From Clostridiales bacterium (GTDB lineage: Bacteria > Bacillota > Clostridia > Lachnospirales > WQUN01): DNA of 64,000 bases. The DNA lies in assembly GCA_031287685.1 (NCBI GenBank), contig JAITSQ010000025.1:1-64000 (forward strand). Reading direction: 5' to 3'. The notes below the pieces were generated by a model. The model was not told the DNA's origin, made no database searches, and was given only the letters and a program-made list of their open reading frames with translations. How positions within the stretch are numbered: the first letter of the stretch is position 1; every line of letters begins with the position of its first letter. A program made the position numbers and the translations under genes. Positions 17,189-26,084 of this stretch are shown piece by piece.

Positions 17189-17212
17189 ATGGAGATAATT
17201 TCTCGCAAATAG
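17189..17212 (+). CDS. Leader peptide MEIISRK of the ABC-F attenuator
   Basis: Seven codons plus stop, with GGAGG 10 bases upstream of the ATG. Its last codons (TCTCGCAA) form the 5' arm of an RNA hairpin, so a ribosome stalled here by an antibiotic would open that hairpin. This is the standard arrangement for ribosome-mediated attenuation of ABC-F resistance genes. Confidence 0.65.
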   Translation: MEIISRK

Positions 17213-17296
17213 TTCGATGTTATAATTGCGGGAAAAATCTGACGTTGTTTGCGTGCCTTTTTACTTAGGAGCCGCGGTTTTCCCGTGGCTTTTTTT
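17201..17296 (+). promoter_or_regulatory. Ribosome-mediated transcription attenuator
   Basis: Three mutually exclusive pairings are visible. Hairpin 1: TCTCGCAA (17201-17208) with TTGCGGGA (17226-17233). Antiterminator: CGGGAAAA (17229-17236) with TTTTCCCG (17278-17285), 8 of 8. Terminator: AGCCGCGG (17270-17277) with CCGTGGCT (17283-17290), then a T-run. Stalling in the leader peptide breaks hairpin 1, frees CGGGAAAA and disrupts the terminator. Confidence 0.75.
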
Positions 17297-17329
17297 CGTT
17301 TTTTTATCTTTATTAATTAGGAGAATTAT

Positions 17330-18844
17330 ATGTCTTTAATCAGCGTGCAAAACTTGACCTTTGCCTATGGCGGAGGGGAGCCGGTTTTCGATAACGTGAG
17401 TTTTCAGATTGACACGGACTGGCGGCTTGGCTTCGTCGGGCGCAACGGGCGCGGGAAGACGACTTTTTTGCGGATTCTGGCGGGGGAGCTTGAATACTCC
17501 GGGAAAATTTCCGCGAGCGTGAGTTTCGACTATTTTTCTTATAACGCCGATAGTTTCGCGCGGTGTTTTAAGTCGCCTGAAAAGAGTTATACAGCTCAAA
17601 GCCCTGTTCTTGGCGCAACGCGCCGGGTTCTGGCCGGGATAGCCCCGGAGGCGGAGAAATGGGAAATTGAGAGCGAAATATCGCGCATAGGGCTTGACGA
17701 GGAGGTTATGAGCCGGGATTTTGCCACCCTGTCCGGCGGGGAGAGGGTCAAGGCGATGCTTGCCGCTATGTTTTGCCGCCGGGGCGGGTTCCCGCTGATT
17801 GACGAGCCGACGAATCACCTTGATATGAACGGGCGCGCGGCTGCGGCTAGCTACCTGCGCGGCAAAAAAGGCTTCATATTAGTGTCGCATGACCGGGAAT
17901 TTCTGGACGGCTGCGTGACGCATATCTTGGCTGTTAATAAGGCCGGCGTCGAAGTTTCGCGCGGGAATTTCTCAACCTGGCGGGAGGACAAGGAGCGGCG
18001 GGATAATTTTGAGGAGGGGCGCAACCGCCGGTTGGAAAAGGACATAAAGCGGCTTGACGAGGCGAAAAAACGCGCGGCGGGATACAGCGGCGCGGCGGAG
18101 GCGTCCAAAATAGGGCAGGGGCCTTGCGACAGGGGTTTCGTGGGCCACAAGGCCGCCAAGCTGATGAATCGCGCCAAGAACGCGGAGCGCCGCCGGGAGC
18201 GGGAAATTGATGAAAAAGAGGGCCTGCTGAAAAACATAGAATACAGCCCGGATTTGAAAATAACCCAGGAGGAGTATCCAGCGCGGGTTTTGGTCTCTTT
18301 GCGGGGCGTGGCGGTGAATTATGGCGGCGCGGACGTGTGCTCGGGGGTGTCGTTTGAGATTGAGCGCGGCGACAGGATAAGCCTGCAAGGCGGCAACGGG
18401 AGCGGCAAGAGCAGCGTTATACGGCTGGTTTGCGGGTACGCCGCGGCGAGCGCCGGGGAAGCGCGCTTGGGCGGCGGGTTAAAAATTTCTTACGTAGGCC
18501 AGGAAACTTCAGACTTAAACGGGGATTTGGACGAATACGCGCGGGGTTTCGGGATTGATATAAGCCTGTTTAAGACGATTTTGCGCAAGCTGGATTTTGC
18601 GCGGGCGCAGTTTGACAAGCGGCTTGAGGACTTGAGCGAGGGGCAGAAGAAAAAGGTTGGCCTCGCCCGGAGCCTGTGCGAGCGGGCGCACCTGCACGTG
18701 TGGGACGAGCCGCTTAACTATGTGGACGTGCTGTCAAGAATACAGATAGAACGGATGATTATTGAATATAAACCGACGATGATTTTTGCGGAACACGACA
18801 AAATGTTTTGCGAAAAGGCGGGAAATAAAGTCGTAAAATTATGA
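17330..18844 (+). CDS. Lsa-type ABC-F ribosomal protection protein
   Basis: The 504-residue cytosolic protein has two ABC ATPase domains and no membrane domain. NBD1: Walker A GRNGRGKTT, signature LSGGERVK, Walker B LIDEPTNHLD. The inter-domain linker is long and charged. NBD2: GGNGSGKSS, LSEGQKKK, WDEPLNYVD. The GHKAAKLMNRAKNAERR linker and EPLNYVD form resemble the Lsa group, which displaces lincosamides, pleuromutilins and streptogramin A from the ribosome. The drug range is inferred. AGGAG precedes the ATG. The attenuated leader supports an antibiotic-inducible role. Confidence 0.92.
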   Translation: MSLISVQNLTFAYGGGEPVFDNVSFQIDTDWRLGFVGRNGRGKTTFLRILAGELEYSGKISASVSFDYFSYNADSFARCFKSPEKSYTAQSPVLGATRRVLAGIAPEAEKWEIESEISRIGLDEEVMSRDFATLSGGERVKAMLAAMFCRRGGFPLIDEPTNHLDMNGRAAAASYLRGKKGFILVSHDREFLDGCVTHILAVNKAGVEVSRGNFSTWREDKERRDNFEEGRNRRLEKDIKRLDEAKKRAAGYSGAAEASKIGQGPCDRGFVGHKAAKLMNRAKNAERRREREIDEKEGLLKNIEYSPDLKITQEEYPARVLVSLRGVAVNYGGADVCSGVSFEIERGDRISLQGGNGSGKSSVIRLVCGYAAASAGEARLGGGLKISYVGQETSDLNGDLDEYARGFGIDISLFKTILRKLDFARAQFDKRLEDLSEGQKKKVGLARSLCERAHLHVWDEPLNYVDVLSRIQIERMIIEYKPTMIFAEHDKMFCEKAGNKVVKL

Positions 18845-18883
18845 AAACCTCGCGCGGACAAGGTTTCGCGGGCGAGGTTTTCT
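18844..18883. terminator. Terminator between the ABC-F gene and prs
   Basis: AAAACCTCGC/GCGAGGTTTT stem between two convergent genes, with T-rich flanks. Confidence 0.75.
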
Positions 18884-18921
18884 TGCGGGGGAGGAACTTA
18901 TTTTTGATTGCGTAAAATGCC

Positions 18922-19875
18922 TTACTTAAACAGCTCCGACACTGTGCCGCCTTTATGAATCCGGTCTATGCTGTCGGCAAAAAAATCCTCCACGGATATA
19001 ATCTTGATTTTGTCAATACGGCTTTCCGCCGGAATATTTGTGGTGTTAAGGACGACAAGCTCATTTATCGCGCTTTTCTGAATCCGCTCCGCAGCCGGGT
19101 GGGAGAGCAGCGCGTGGGTGCAGCAGGCGTACACGTCGAGCGCGCCCATATTTTTAATCGCGTCGGCGGCGTTCGTTATGCTGCCCGCCGTGTCAATCAT
19201 ATCGTCAACGAGGATTATATTCTTGCCGCGCACTTCGCCGATAATGTTCATAACTTCACTGACGTTGGCCCTCTGGCGCCGCTTGTCCACTATGGCGATA
19301 GGGATATTCAGCCGCTCGGCGAAAGAGCGCGCGCGGGTGACGCTGCCTAAATCCGGCGAAACGGCCACGAAATTAGACAAATCGGAAATGCGGCTCCGGA
19401 AATACGAAGCCAGGAGCGGCACGCCTACGAGGTGGTCAAGCGGGATATCGAAAAAGCCCTGAAGCTGGGCGCAGTGCAAATCCATTGTCAGGACGCGGTT
19501 GACCCCCGCCGTGGTGATAAGGTTCGCCACGAGCTTGGCGCTGATCGGGTCGCGGCTGCGGGCCTTGCGGTCCTGCCGCGCGTAGCCGAAATACGGTATG
19601 ACGGCGGTAATCCGCCCGGCCGAGGCGCGGCGCATAGCGTCCGTCATTATGAGCAGTTCCATTAAATAATCGTTCACGTGCGGAGGCGACGTGGACTGAA
19701 TTATATACACGTCGGCGCTGCGCACGCTTTCGTCGATTCTCAGAGAGGTTTCCCCGTCCGCGAAGTGCGAGACCTCCGCCTGGCCCATAGGCAAGCCGAG
19801 CTTTTTGGCGATGCTTTCCGCCAGGGGGCGGTTTGAGTTGCAAGCGAAAATTTTTATAGAACTGTATGTAAGCAT
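18922..19875 (-). CDS. prs: Ribose-phosphate pyrophosphokinase
   Basis: The 317-residue enzyme makes PRPP from ribose-5-phosphate and ATP for nucleotide, His and Trp synthesis. Signatures are [10 protein letters not shown] (ATP site), [12 protein letters not shown] and the PRPP loop [12 protein letters not shown]. The length is standard. It is the last gene of a thiI, glmU-like, prs run with gaps of 11 and 15 bases. Confidence 0.97.
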   Translation of the reverse strand: MLTYSSIKIFACNSNRPLAESIAKKLGLPMGQAEVSHFADGETSLRIDESVRSADVYIIQSTSPPHVNDYLMELLIMTDAMRRASAGRITAVIPYFGYARQDRKARSRDPISAKLVANLITTAGVNRVLTMDLHCAQLQGFFDIPLDHLVGVPLLASYFRSRISDLSNFVAVSPDLGSVTRARSFAERLNIPIAIVDKRRQRANVSEVMNIIGEVRGKNIILVDDMIDTAGSITNAADAIKNMGALDVYACCTHALLSHPAAERIQKSAINELVVLNTTNIPAESRIDKIKIISVEDFFADSIDRIHKGGTVSELFK

Positions 19876-19890
19876 AGTAGAACCCCTTCC

Positions 19891-20934
19891 TTAATTATCC
19901 TTAAGTTTCCAGCCTGATTTATTTACCTGCCTGGCGCGGGCGATTGACAGGCAGCCCTCCGGCGCGTCCTCCGTAAGGGTGCTTCCGGCGGCCACGAACG
20001 CGCCGCGCCCGACGGTCACGGGAGCCACGAGGTTCGAGTTGCAGCCGATGAACGCGCCGTCCTCCACGACTGTGCGGTGTTTGCGCCGCCCGTCATAGTT
20101 GACGGTTATGGAGCCGCAGCCGATATTTATATTCTCCCCGAAATCCGAATCGCCTATGTAGGTCAGGTGCGAAGCCTTGGTGTTATTCCCCACGCTGGAG
20201 TTTTTCACCTCCACGAAATCGCCGATTTTCACGTTGTCGCCGATTACGCAGCCGGGCCGGATATAGGCGAACGGCCCGATATGGCAATTTTCGCCGATTT
20301 TTGAGGAATACGCGCGCGCCGCGTCAATTTCCGTGCCGGAGCCGATTTCCATATCGACGAGCTTGCTCCCGGGGCCGAGCACGCAGTTTTCGCCGATTAC
20401 GGTCTCCCCCTCTATAACCACGTTCGGATGAATCACCGCCCCCGGCGCTATCCTGACGCGCGGGCCGATGTACGCCGTTTTCGGGTCAAGGATAAAAACC
20501 CCGCTCTTCAAGAGTTTTTTGTTTATGCGCTTTTGGAGGATTTTGACGCACTTGGCGTAGCCCTCGCAGGTTCTCGACGAAACAAGCTCCTTTCGCGGGG
20601 CGTAGGAGTGGATTGCGAAAAAATCGTCTGGGACGGAGGAAATTTCACAGTCAAGCTGAAATATCCCGGCTTGGTTTATATCCCGCCCGTTTTCTTTCGC
20701 GGAGCGGAAAAGCGCCTTGAAAGTTTTCGGCTTAATAAGCGGCATTTTTTCAATAAACATTACGAAACACGCTTCTTCGCGCTCCTTGAACAGGGACTTC
20801 GGGCAGCTGCCGTCGTTGGACTTTATAACCTTAAAGCCGGCTTTTTCCGCCGACAGCTCTATGTAATAGGAAGCGGGTTCGCCCAGAATCTTTTGAGAGC
20901 CTTCTTTTTCCAATATTACGGCAAATTTTTTCAT
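19891..20934 (-). CDS. GlmU-like acetyltransferase with collapsed uridyltransferase domain
   Basis: Residues ~150-347 form a left-handed beta-helix with the GlmU acetyltransferase core (NNTKASHLTYIGD, GCGSITVNYDG). That part normally acetylates glucosamine-1-phosphate. The N-terminal part is only about 115-140 residues instead of ~230. It keeps traces of the fold (KKFAVILEK, MPLIKPKTFKAL) but lacks the GxGTRM nucleotide loop and the downstream Lys. Total length is 347 versus ~450. I infer loss of uridyltransferase activity, so another enzyme must make UDP-GlcNAc. AGGAGG precedes the ATG. Position before prs is the common glmU-prs order. Confidence 0.85.
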   Translation of the reverse strand: MKKFAVILEKEGSQKILGEPASYYIELSAEKAGFKVIKSNDGSCPKSLFKEREEACFVMFIEKMPLIKPKTFKALFRSAKENGRDINQAGIFQLDCEISSVPDDFFAIHSYAPRKELVSSRTCEGYAKCVKILQKRINKKLLKSGVFILDPKTAYIGPRVRIAPGAVIHPNVVIEGETVIGENCVLGPGSKLVDMEIGSGTEIDAARAYSSKIGENCHIGPFAYIRPGCVIGDNVKIGDFVEVKNSSVGNNTKASHLTYIGDSDFGENINIGCGSITVNYDGRRKHRTVVEDGAFIGCNSNLVAPVTVGRGAFVAAGSTLTEDAPEGCLSIARARQVNKSGWKLKDN

Positions 20935-20945
20935 CGAAAATCCTC

Positions 20946-22127
20946 CTAAAACTCATACGTTTCCGCTTTTTCCGCCGCTTCCAGCCAAAATTGAGGCAAA
21001 TCGGGCATATTGCGCTCGATGCTTTCGATAATGCTGACTTTCGGCTTCGTCTCCGGGTGACGCGCCACGAAAAGCGTGCAGCAGTCCTCAAACGGGCGTA
21101 TGGAGACGTCGTAGGTGCCTATTTTTACGGCAAGGTCGGTTATCTCCCGCTTGTCGAAGCCCAGCAGAGGGCGCAGGACAGGCAGGTTAAGCCCGTGGTC
21201 AATAGCCGCCATACTTTTAATGGTCTGGCTGGCCACCTGGCCCAGCGAATCCCCGGTGACGAGGGCGTCGCAGCCGTTTTTGGCCGCCAGAAGCTCCGCC
21301 GCGCGCAGCATACTCCGTTTGAGCAGGATTGTGAATTTTTCGGGCGGCGTCCGCTCCAGAAGCCGGGTATGCGTCGGGGTGATGTTTACGACGCTCAGCT
21401 TGTACCCGCCGGTGTATACAGCGAGCCGCTCACACACGTCCAGCACCTTTTGCAGGGCGCGCTCGGAGGTATGAGGCGGGGAGTGGAAGTAAACCGACTC
21501 GACATAAGCGCCGCGCCGCGCGGTGAGGTAGCTTGCCACGGGGCTGTCTATGCCCGCCGACAGTAGCGTCAGCGCGCGCCCGCAGCTTTCCGGCGGCAGG
21601 CCGCCAAGCCCCGGGATAAAGCGGCTGTAGATATAGGCATAGTTGCGCAGCTCGATTTTTACGGTAATATCGGGGTTTTTTACGTCAACTTTAAGCCGCG
21701 GGATATTTTCCAATATGAAACCGCCCGTATCCGCGCAGATTTCCTGAGAGCGCAGAGGGTAGGTCTTGTGGGCGCGCGTGGCGGCCACCTTGAAAGTCCG
21801 CGCGGCCGGGTTTTCCGCCAGCGCTTCCCGCGCGGAAATAAGCGCCGCTTCCCGCAGGGCGGCAATCCCCGTGTCTCGGCTCCGCAGAGCGGGGGATAGC
21901 CCCACAAGCCCGAAAACGACCGAAACCCTGGGTATTATCGCGTCCGCGTCAAAATCCCCGCCGTCCGCGCGCTCGACGATATAACGCCCGATTTCCCGCG
22001 TTACGCGGTATTCGGGGAAAGGGCGTATATTGCGGCGGATTGCCTCTATAAGGCGGTTCTCGAGGATATAGCGGTTGCTCCCGCGCAGGGCCACTTCTCC
22101 AAATTTTATAATTATCACGTTATCCAT
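20946..22127 (-). CDS. thiI: tRNA 4-thiouridine synthetase ThiI
   Basis: The protein of about 393 residues has an N-terminal ferredoxin-like and THUMP tRNA-binding region (1-165) and a C-terminal PP-loop ATPase domain. The PP-loop reads LSAGIDSPVAS instead of the usual SGGIDS, a Gly-to-Ala change. There is no rhodanese domain, as in other Firmicutes, so sulfur comes from a partner cysteine desulfurase. MDNVII at 22127 matches family N-termini; ATG at 22136 is an alternative, and no strong ribosome site is seen. glmU-like and prs follow closely. Confidence 0.93.
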   Translation of the reverse strand: MDNVIIIKFGEVALRGSNRYILENRLIEAIRRNIRPFPEYRVTREIGRYIVERADGGDFDADAIIPRVSVVFGLVGLSPALRSRDTGIAALREAALISAREALAENPAARTFKVAATRAHKTYPLRSQEICADTGGFILENIPRLKVDVKNPDITVKIELRNYAYIYSRFIPGLGGLPPESCGRALTLLSAGIDSPVASYLTARRGAYVESVYFHSPPHTSERALQKVLDVCERLAVYTGGYKLSVVNITPTHTRLLERTPPEKFTILLKRSMLRAAELLAAKNGCDALVTGDSLGQVASQTIKSMAAIDHGLNLPVLRPLLGFDKREITDLAVKIGTYDVSIRPFEDCCTLFVARHPETKPKVSIIESIERNMPDLPQFWLEAAEKAETYEF

Positions 22128-22235
22128 AAGAATCATTTTACCATATCCGCGCCAAGTAATCAACAGTTCTGACAAAAAAATGCGCGCTTGGCGCGGAGAA
22201 AGTCAAAACATCGGATTCAACGCGTTTCCGGCGAT

Positions 22236-22450
22236 GAAGAAGGCGGCTTTTTCGCGGGGCAGTAACCGCGAAAAAACGCCGAGCAAGGAAGCGGCTTTTT
22301 TGGCGGGTCAACTTGGCCACCCGGCCAGCAAGCAGAGCTTGCGAGAGGGCAGTAGCGCCGAAAAAACGCTGAGCAAGGAAGCGGCTTTTTTGGCGGGCAG
22401 TAGCGCCGAAAAAACGCTGAGCGCAGCTTATGTCAAACGGAATTGCTATA
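22236..22450. repeat. Array of modular palindromic repeats, MITE-type right end
   Basis: At least three ~45-base units lie in tandem, each with outer ends GCGGCTTTTT and AAAAAACGCYGAGC. Arms seen: CGCGG/CCGCG (about 22252-22275) and GGCG/CGCC (about 22388-22410). A middle unit has a long nested loop with GCAAGC-AGA-GCTTGC. The array ends in TCAAACGGAATTGCTATA (22433-22450), the MITE terminal sequence. The opposite end is too eroded to place. It fills the thiI-ylbJ gap; no gene is seen. Confidence 0.8.
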
Positions 22451-23411
22451 ACCGCCTCGCGCCGGCCCAGAGCGGCTCGAGCAAAAGCCCCAGGAGCGCG
22501 GTAATCACGGCGTGGAGGGCCTTGCGAAATACATAGCGGCCCAGGCTCAAATCCGTGTCGCGCAGGAAATTCGCGGACTGGGCGCACACCGAAAGGCCCC
22601 CGAAGGAGACCAGCGCCGCGGCGGCGATTATCGCGGGTTTATTCGCGCCACCGGCGGAAAGAGCGGCGCAGCCGCTCGTCACTTCGACCAGCCCTGTGGC
22701 TATGGCGGCGGCGAACGGCGGCATAGCCCGGAACGCCCCCGCCAGCCGCAGGATTTTAACCGCGACGCTGAACAGGACTAGGAAGCCGCCTATTTGCAGG
22801 ATTGTTTCCACGGCGTTTTTTACCGAATATGTAAAGGCTTGCGCGAACGGCGGCTGTTTTTTGCGCGAGCCGGGCGGCGTTCGCGGCGGGGAGGGCGGCT
22901 CGTTATCCATAGCCCGCAGGAGCAGCCCCAGGAGGACCGCGCCGAGATAGTGTATAAACAGGATAAACCAGCCCGCGGCCGGGCTTCCGAACATACCCGC
23001 GCCAAGCGCGCCGGTCACGAAGGCCGCGCCGGAGTTATTCGCGCAGGCCATAAGGCGCTCCGCCTGCCGCCGCGTCAGGAGGCGCTCCCGGTAAAGGTCG
23101 GCGGCGACCTTCGCCCCCACGGGATAACCGGAGGTGAAGCCGCAAAAGACGCCAAGCGCGCCGCTTTCGGGCAGGCCGAACAGCGCGCGGCAAAGGAGCC
23201 TTAAAAACCCGGCCCGCCGCGCGAAGTCAAGCTGGAGCATAAGGTTCGCGCCGACGAGGAATGGGAAAAGCGACGGGAAAACCGCGTCTTTCCAAAGGGC
23301 GGCGCCGGAAAGCGCGGCCTCCGAAACCTCCCGAGGGTTGAGCAGGAGAAACGCGCAGAACAGCGCCATAAACAGCGGCAGAAAAAAATTCGAGATTTTC
23401 TCGGCGGACAT
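22446..23411 (-). CDS. YlbJ-like sporulation integral membrane protein
   Basis: The 321-residue polytopic membrane protein has about eight hydrophobic segments. The FCGFTSGYPVGAK element and 'Gate' (nucleoside-recognition) organisation fit the YlbJ group, needed for late spore resistance. It is shorter than Bacillus YlbJ (~400). Start follows GGAGG. The stop codon TAG is formed by the TATAGC end of the adjacent repeat element. It is divergent from the glycosyltransferase. Confidence 0.8.
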   Translation of the reverse strand: MSAEKISNFFLPLFMALFCAFLLLNPREVSEAALSGAALWKDAVFPSLFPFLVGANLMLQLDFARRAGFLRLLCRALFGLPESGALGVFCGFTSGYPVGAKVAADLYRERLLTRRQAERLMACANNSGAAFVTGALGAGMFGSPAAGWFILFIHYLGAVLLGLLLRAMDNEPPSPPRTPPGSRKKQPPFAQAFTYSVKNAVETILQIGGFLVLFSVAVKILRLAGAFRAMPPFAAAIATGLVEVTSGCAALSAGGANKPAIIAAAALVSFGGLSVCAQSANFLRDTDLSLGRYVFRKALHAVITALLGLLLEPLWAGARRL

Positions 23412-23468
23412 AAAAACACCTCCGATTATTAAGTTATTCGGCGGCGCGCGGGATAGTACAAGTTTCGC

Positions 23469-23497
23469 TTGACAGATTCCGGAAAAAGGTGTAAAAT
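23469..23497 (+). promoter_or_regulatory. Promoter of the glycosyltransferase gene
   Basis: TTGACA (23469-23474) and TAAAAT (23492-23497), 17-base spacer. The leader is short, with GAAGGA at 23528-23533 directly before the tetranucleotide tract. Confidence 0.8.
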
Positions 23498-23539
23498 ATA
23501 CAAGGTTTAGGTCAGTTTACAGGGAAAGAAGGAACCGAA

Positions 23540-24429
<890 letters not shown>

Positions 24430-24440
24430 GGCGGCCTTTC

Positions 24441-24881
24441 TTATTCCGTTTTCGGCGCCGCCTGCTCGCAGTATACGCAGCGGTAGGAGCGCGCGCCCTC
24501 GTTCGTCAGCTCGAAGATATGGTCGACTTCCTGCTCGATAGAGGTTATGCAGCGCGGGTTCTTGCATTTCACTATGTTTCGGATGCGCGTGGGCAGGATT
24601 AGTTTCTGCTTGCCCGTAATAACGCCGTCCTCGATTACGTTGACCGTGATATTCGGGTCGAGATAGCCCAGGACGTTCAGGTCAAGGTATATGTTGTTCT
24701 CGATTTTAATTATGTCCTTGTGGCCGTATTTGCCGCTTTTAACATTACGAATCATCGCCACGGCGCAGTCCAGGTCGTCAAGGTTCAGGTGATGATAAAT
24801 CTTCATGCCGCTGCCCGCGCTTATATGGTCAATGACAAGCCCGCGCTCAATGCGGTCAACTGTAAGAGAATGGTGAGTCAT
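24441..24881 (-). CDS. pyrI: Aspartate carbamoyltransferase regulatory chain
   Basis: The 146-residue regulatory subunit of ATCase binds CTP or ATP in its N-terminal domain (IERGLVIDHI). It contacts the catalytic chain through a C-terminal zinc domain with four cysteines (VKCKNPRC and YRCVYC). It overlaps pyrB by 4 bases, so the two are translated together and form an E. coli-type allosteric holoenzyme. Confidence 0.96.
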   Translation of the reverse strand: MTHHSLTVDRIERGLVIDHISAGSGMKIYHHLNLDDLDCAVAMIRNVKSGKYGHKDIIKIENNIYLDLNVLGYLDPNITVNVIEDGVITGKQKLILPTRIRNIVKCKNPRCITSIEQEVDHIFELTNEGARSYRCVYCEQAAPKTE

Positions 24882-25795
24882 CCCCGGGCCTCCTTCAGCA
24901 AATCCTTTATAAGCGCCATTCGTATATAACAGCCGTATTCAGCCTGCTTGAAATACAGGGCGCGCGGGTCCCGGTCGATTTCGGTGGAGATTTCGTTGAC
25001 GCGGGGCAGGGGGTGCATAACCGCCAAATCGGGCCGGGCGGAGGCCAGCTTCTGTTTATTGAGGATATAAGTGTCTTTCAGGCGGACGTAATCCTCCTCG
25101 TTAAAGAAGCGCTCCCGCTGAACGCGCGTCATGTAAAGCACGTCCATATCGGCGATGGTCTCGCCGAGGTTGTCGGTCTCCGCGCAGGGCGCGCCCGCCG
25201 CCTCGATTTCCTCCCGGACGTAGCCGGGCAGCTTAAGCTCCCTGGGAGAGACGAGGATAAAGCTGACGCCGTGATATTTCACGCAGGCGGAAATAAGCGA
25301 ATGAACCGTGCGGCCGAACTTCAAATCTCCGCAGAAACCGATTGTCAGGCGGTCGAGCCGCCCCTTGACGTTATAAATAGTCATAAGGTCGGTGAGGGTC
25401 TGCGTGGGGTGCTGGTGCCCTCCGTCGCCCGCGTTTATAACGGGTATGAGCGCGTGGCGGCTGGCCACGAGCGCCGCGCCCTCTTTCGGGTGGCGTATCG
25501 CGCACACGTCCGCGTAAGAAGAAACTATGCGGATGGTATCCGCCACGCTCTCCCCTTTTGAGGCGGAGGAGGAGCCGGAGGACTCAAAGCCTATGACGCT
25601 CCCGCCGAGCCGGAGCATAGCCGACTCGAAGCTCAGGCGCGTGCGCGTGCTTGACTCGTAAAACAGCGCCGCCAGAATCTTTCCGGCGCAGGAGGACGCG
25701 TGCGCGGCGGGGTTTTTAATAATGTCCCCGGCGTCAGCGATAAGCGCGTCGATGTATTCGGGCGTGAGGTTTTTCGCGGTGATTAAGTGTCGGAT
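24878..25795 (-). CDS. pyrB: Aspartate carbamoyltransferase catalytic chain
   Basis: The enzyme of about 305 residues joins carbamoyl phosphate and aspartate, the committed step of pyrimidine synthesis. The carbamoyl phosphate motif FYESSTRTRLSFE, NAGDGGHQHPTQ and MHPLPRVNE are intact. Conserved sequence runs up to RHLITAKNLTPEY. Directly before it the frame has no ATG, GTG or TTG back to a stop at 25826-25828. A perfect AAAGGAGG lies 7 bases before ATC at 25793-25795, so the gene seems to start at AUC. The first ATG (25618) would remove the active-site loop. It has the normal length of the family only with the AUC start. Confidence 0.93.
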   Translation of the reverse strand: MRHLITAKNLTPEYIDALIADAGDIIKNPAAHASSCAGKILAALFYESSTRTRLSFESAMLRLGGSVIGFESSGSSSASKGESVADTIRIVSSYADVCAIRHPKEGAALVASRHALIPVINAGDGGHQHPTQTLTDLMTIYNVKGRLDRLTIGFCGDLKFGRTVHSLISACVKYHGVSFILVSPRELKLPGYVREEIEAAGAPCAETDNLGETIADMDVLYMTRVQRERFFNEEDYVRLKDTYILNKQKLASARPDLAVMHPLPRVNEISTEIDRDPRALYFKQAEYGCYIRMALIKDLLKEARG

Positions 25796-25827
25796 ATAAA
25801 AACCTCCTTTGTTACAGCCGGGTGCTC

Positions 25828-25856
25828 ATTAAACGGCTATGTCAGTTTTTTGTAAA
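25828..25856 (-). promoter_or_regulatory. Candidate promoter of pyrBI
   Basis: On the minus strand TTTACA (25851-25856) and TTTAAT (25828-25833) with a 17-base spacer. A weaker match than other promoters here. No PyrR or UTP-attenuator structure was seen. Confidence 0.4.
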
Positions 25857-25881
25857 ATTGTTATACGCTGAAAACCCCTCC

Positions 25882-26084
25882 TATAGCAATTCCGCTTGAT
25901 ATTGGCGTTGTCCGGTGTTTTTTCGGGCCTGCTTCCGCCCGAAAAAGCCCCCTTCTTGCCCGGTGTTTTTTGGCCTGCTCCCGCCCGAAAAAGCCCCCTT
26001 CTTGCCCGGTGTTTTTTCGCGGTTACTGTCCCGCGAAAAAGCCCCCTTCCTTGAACGACGCCAATCAAACATGGAATTGCTCTA
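25882..26084. mobile_element. MITE-like element 2 (203 bp) with three palindromic units
   Basis: The ends match element 1: TATAGCAATTCC on the left and GGAATTGCTCTA on the right, with ATTGGCGTT and ACGCCAATCAAACAT inside. Between them are three ~48-base units with arms CGGGC/GCCCG, an eroded GGC form, and CGCGG/CCGCG, separated by CCCCCTTCTTGCCCGGTG-like spacers. The right end forms the pheT stop codon. Confidence 0.78.

Noticed and set aside
22075-22536. 153-codon rightward frame over thiI/ylbJ ends
   Set aside because: It is made of the palindromic repeats and antisense of two real genes; the repeats keep one frame open in every copy, so openness is not evidence of a gene here.
25882-26084. 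CRISPR array in the three ~48-base palindromic units
   Set aside because: There are no unique spacers of constant length, the arms differ between units, and the whole lies between inverted MITE-type ends.
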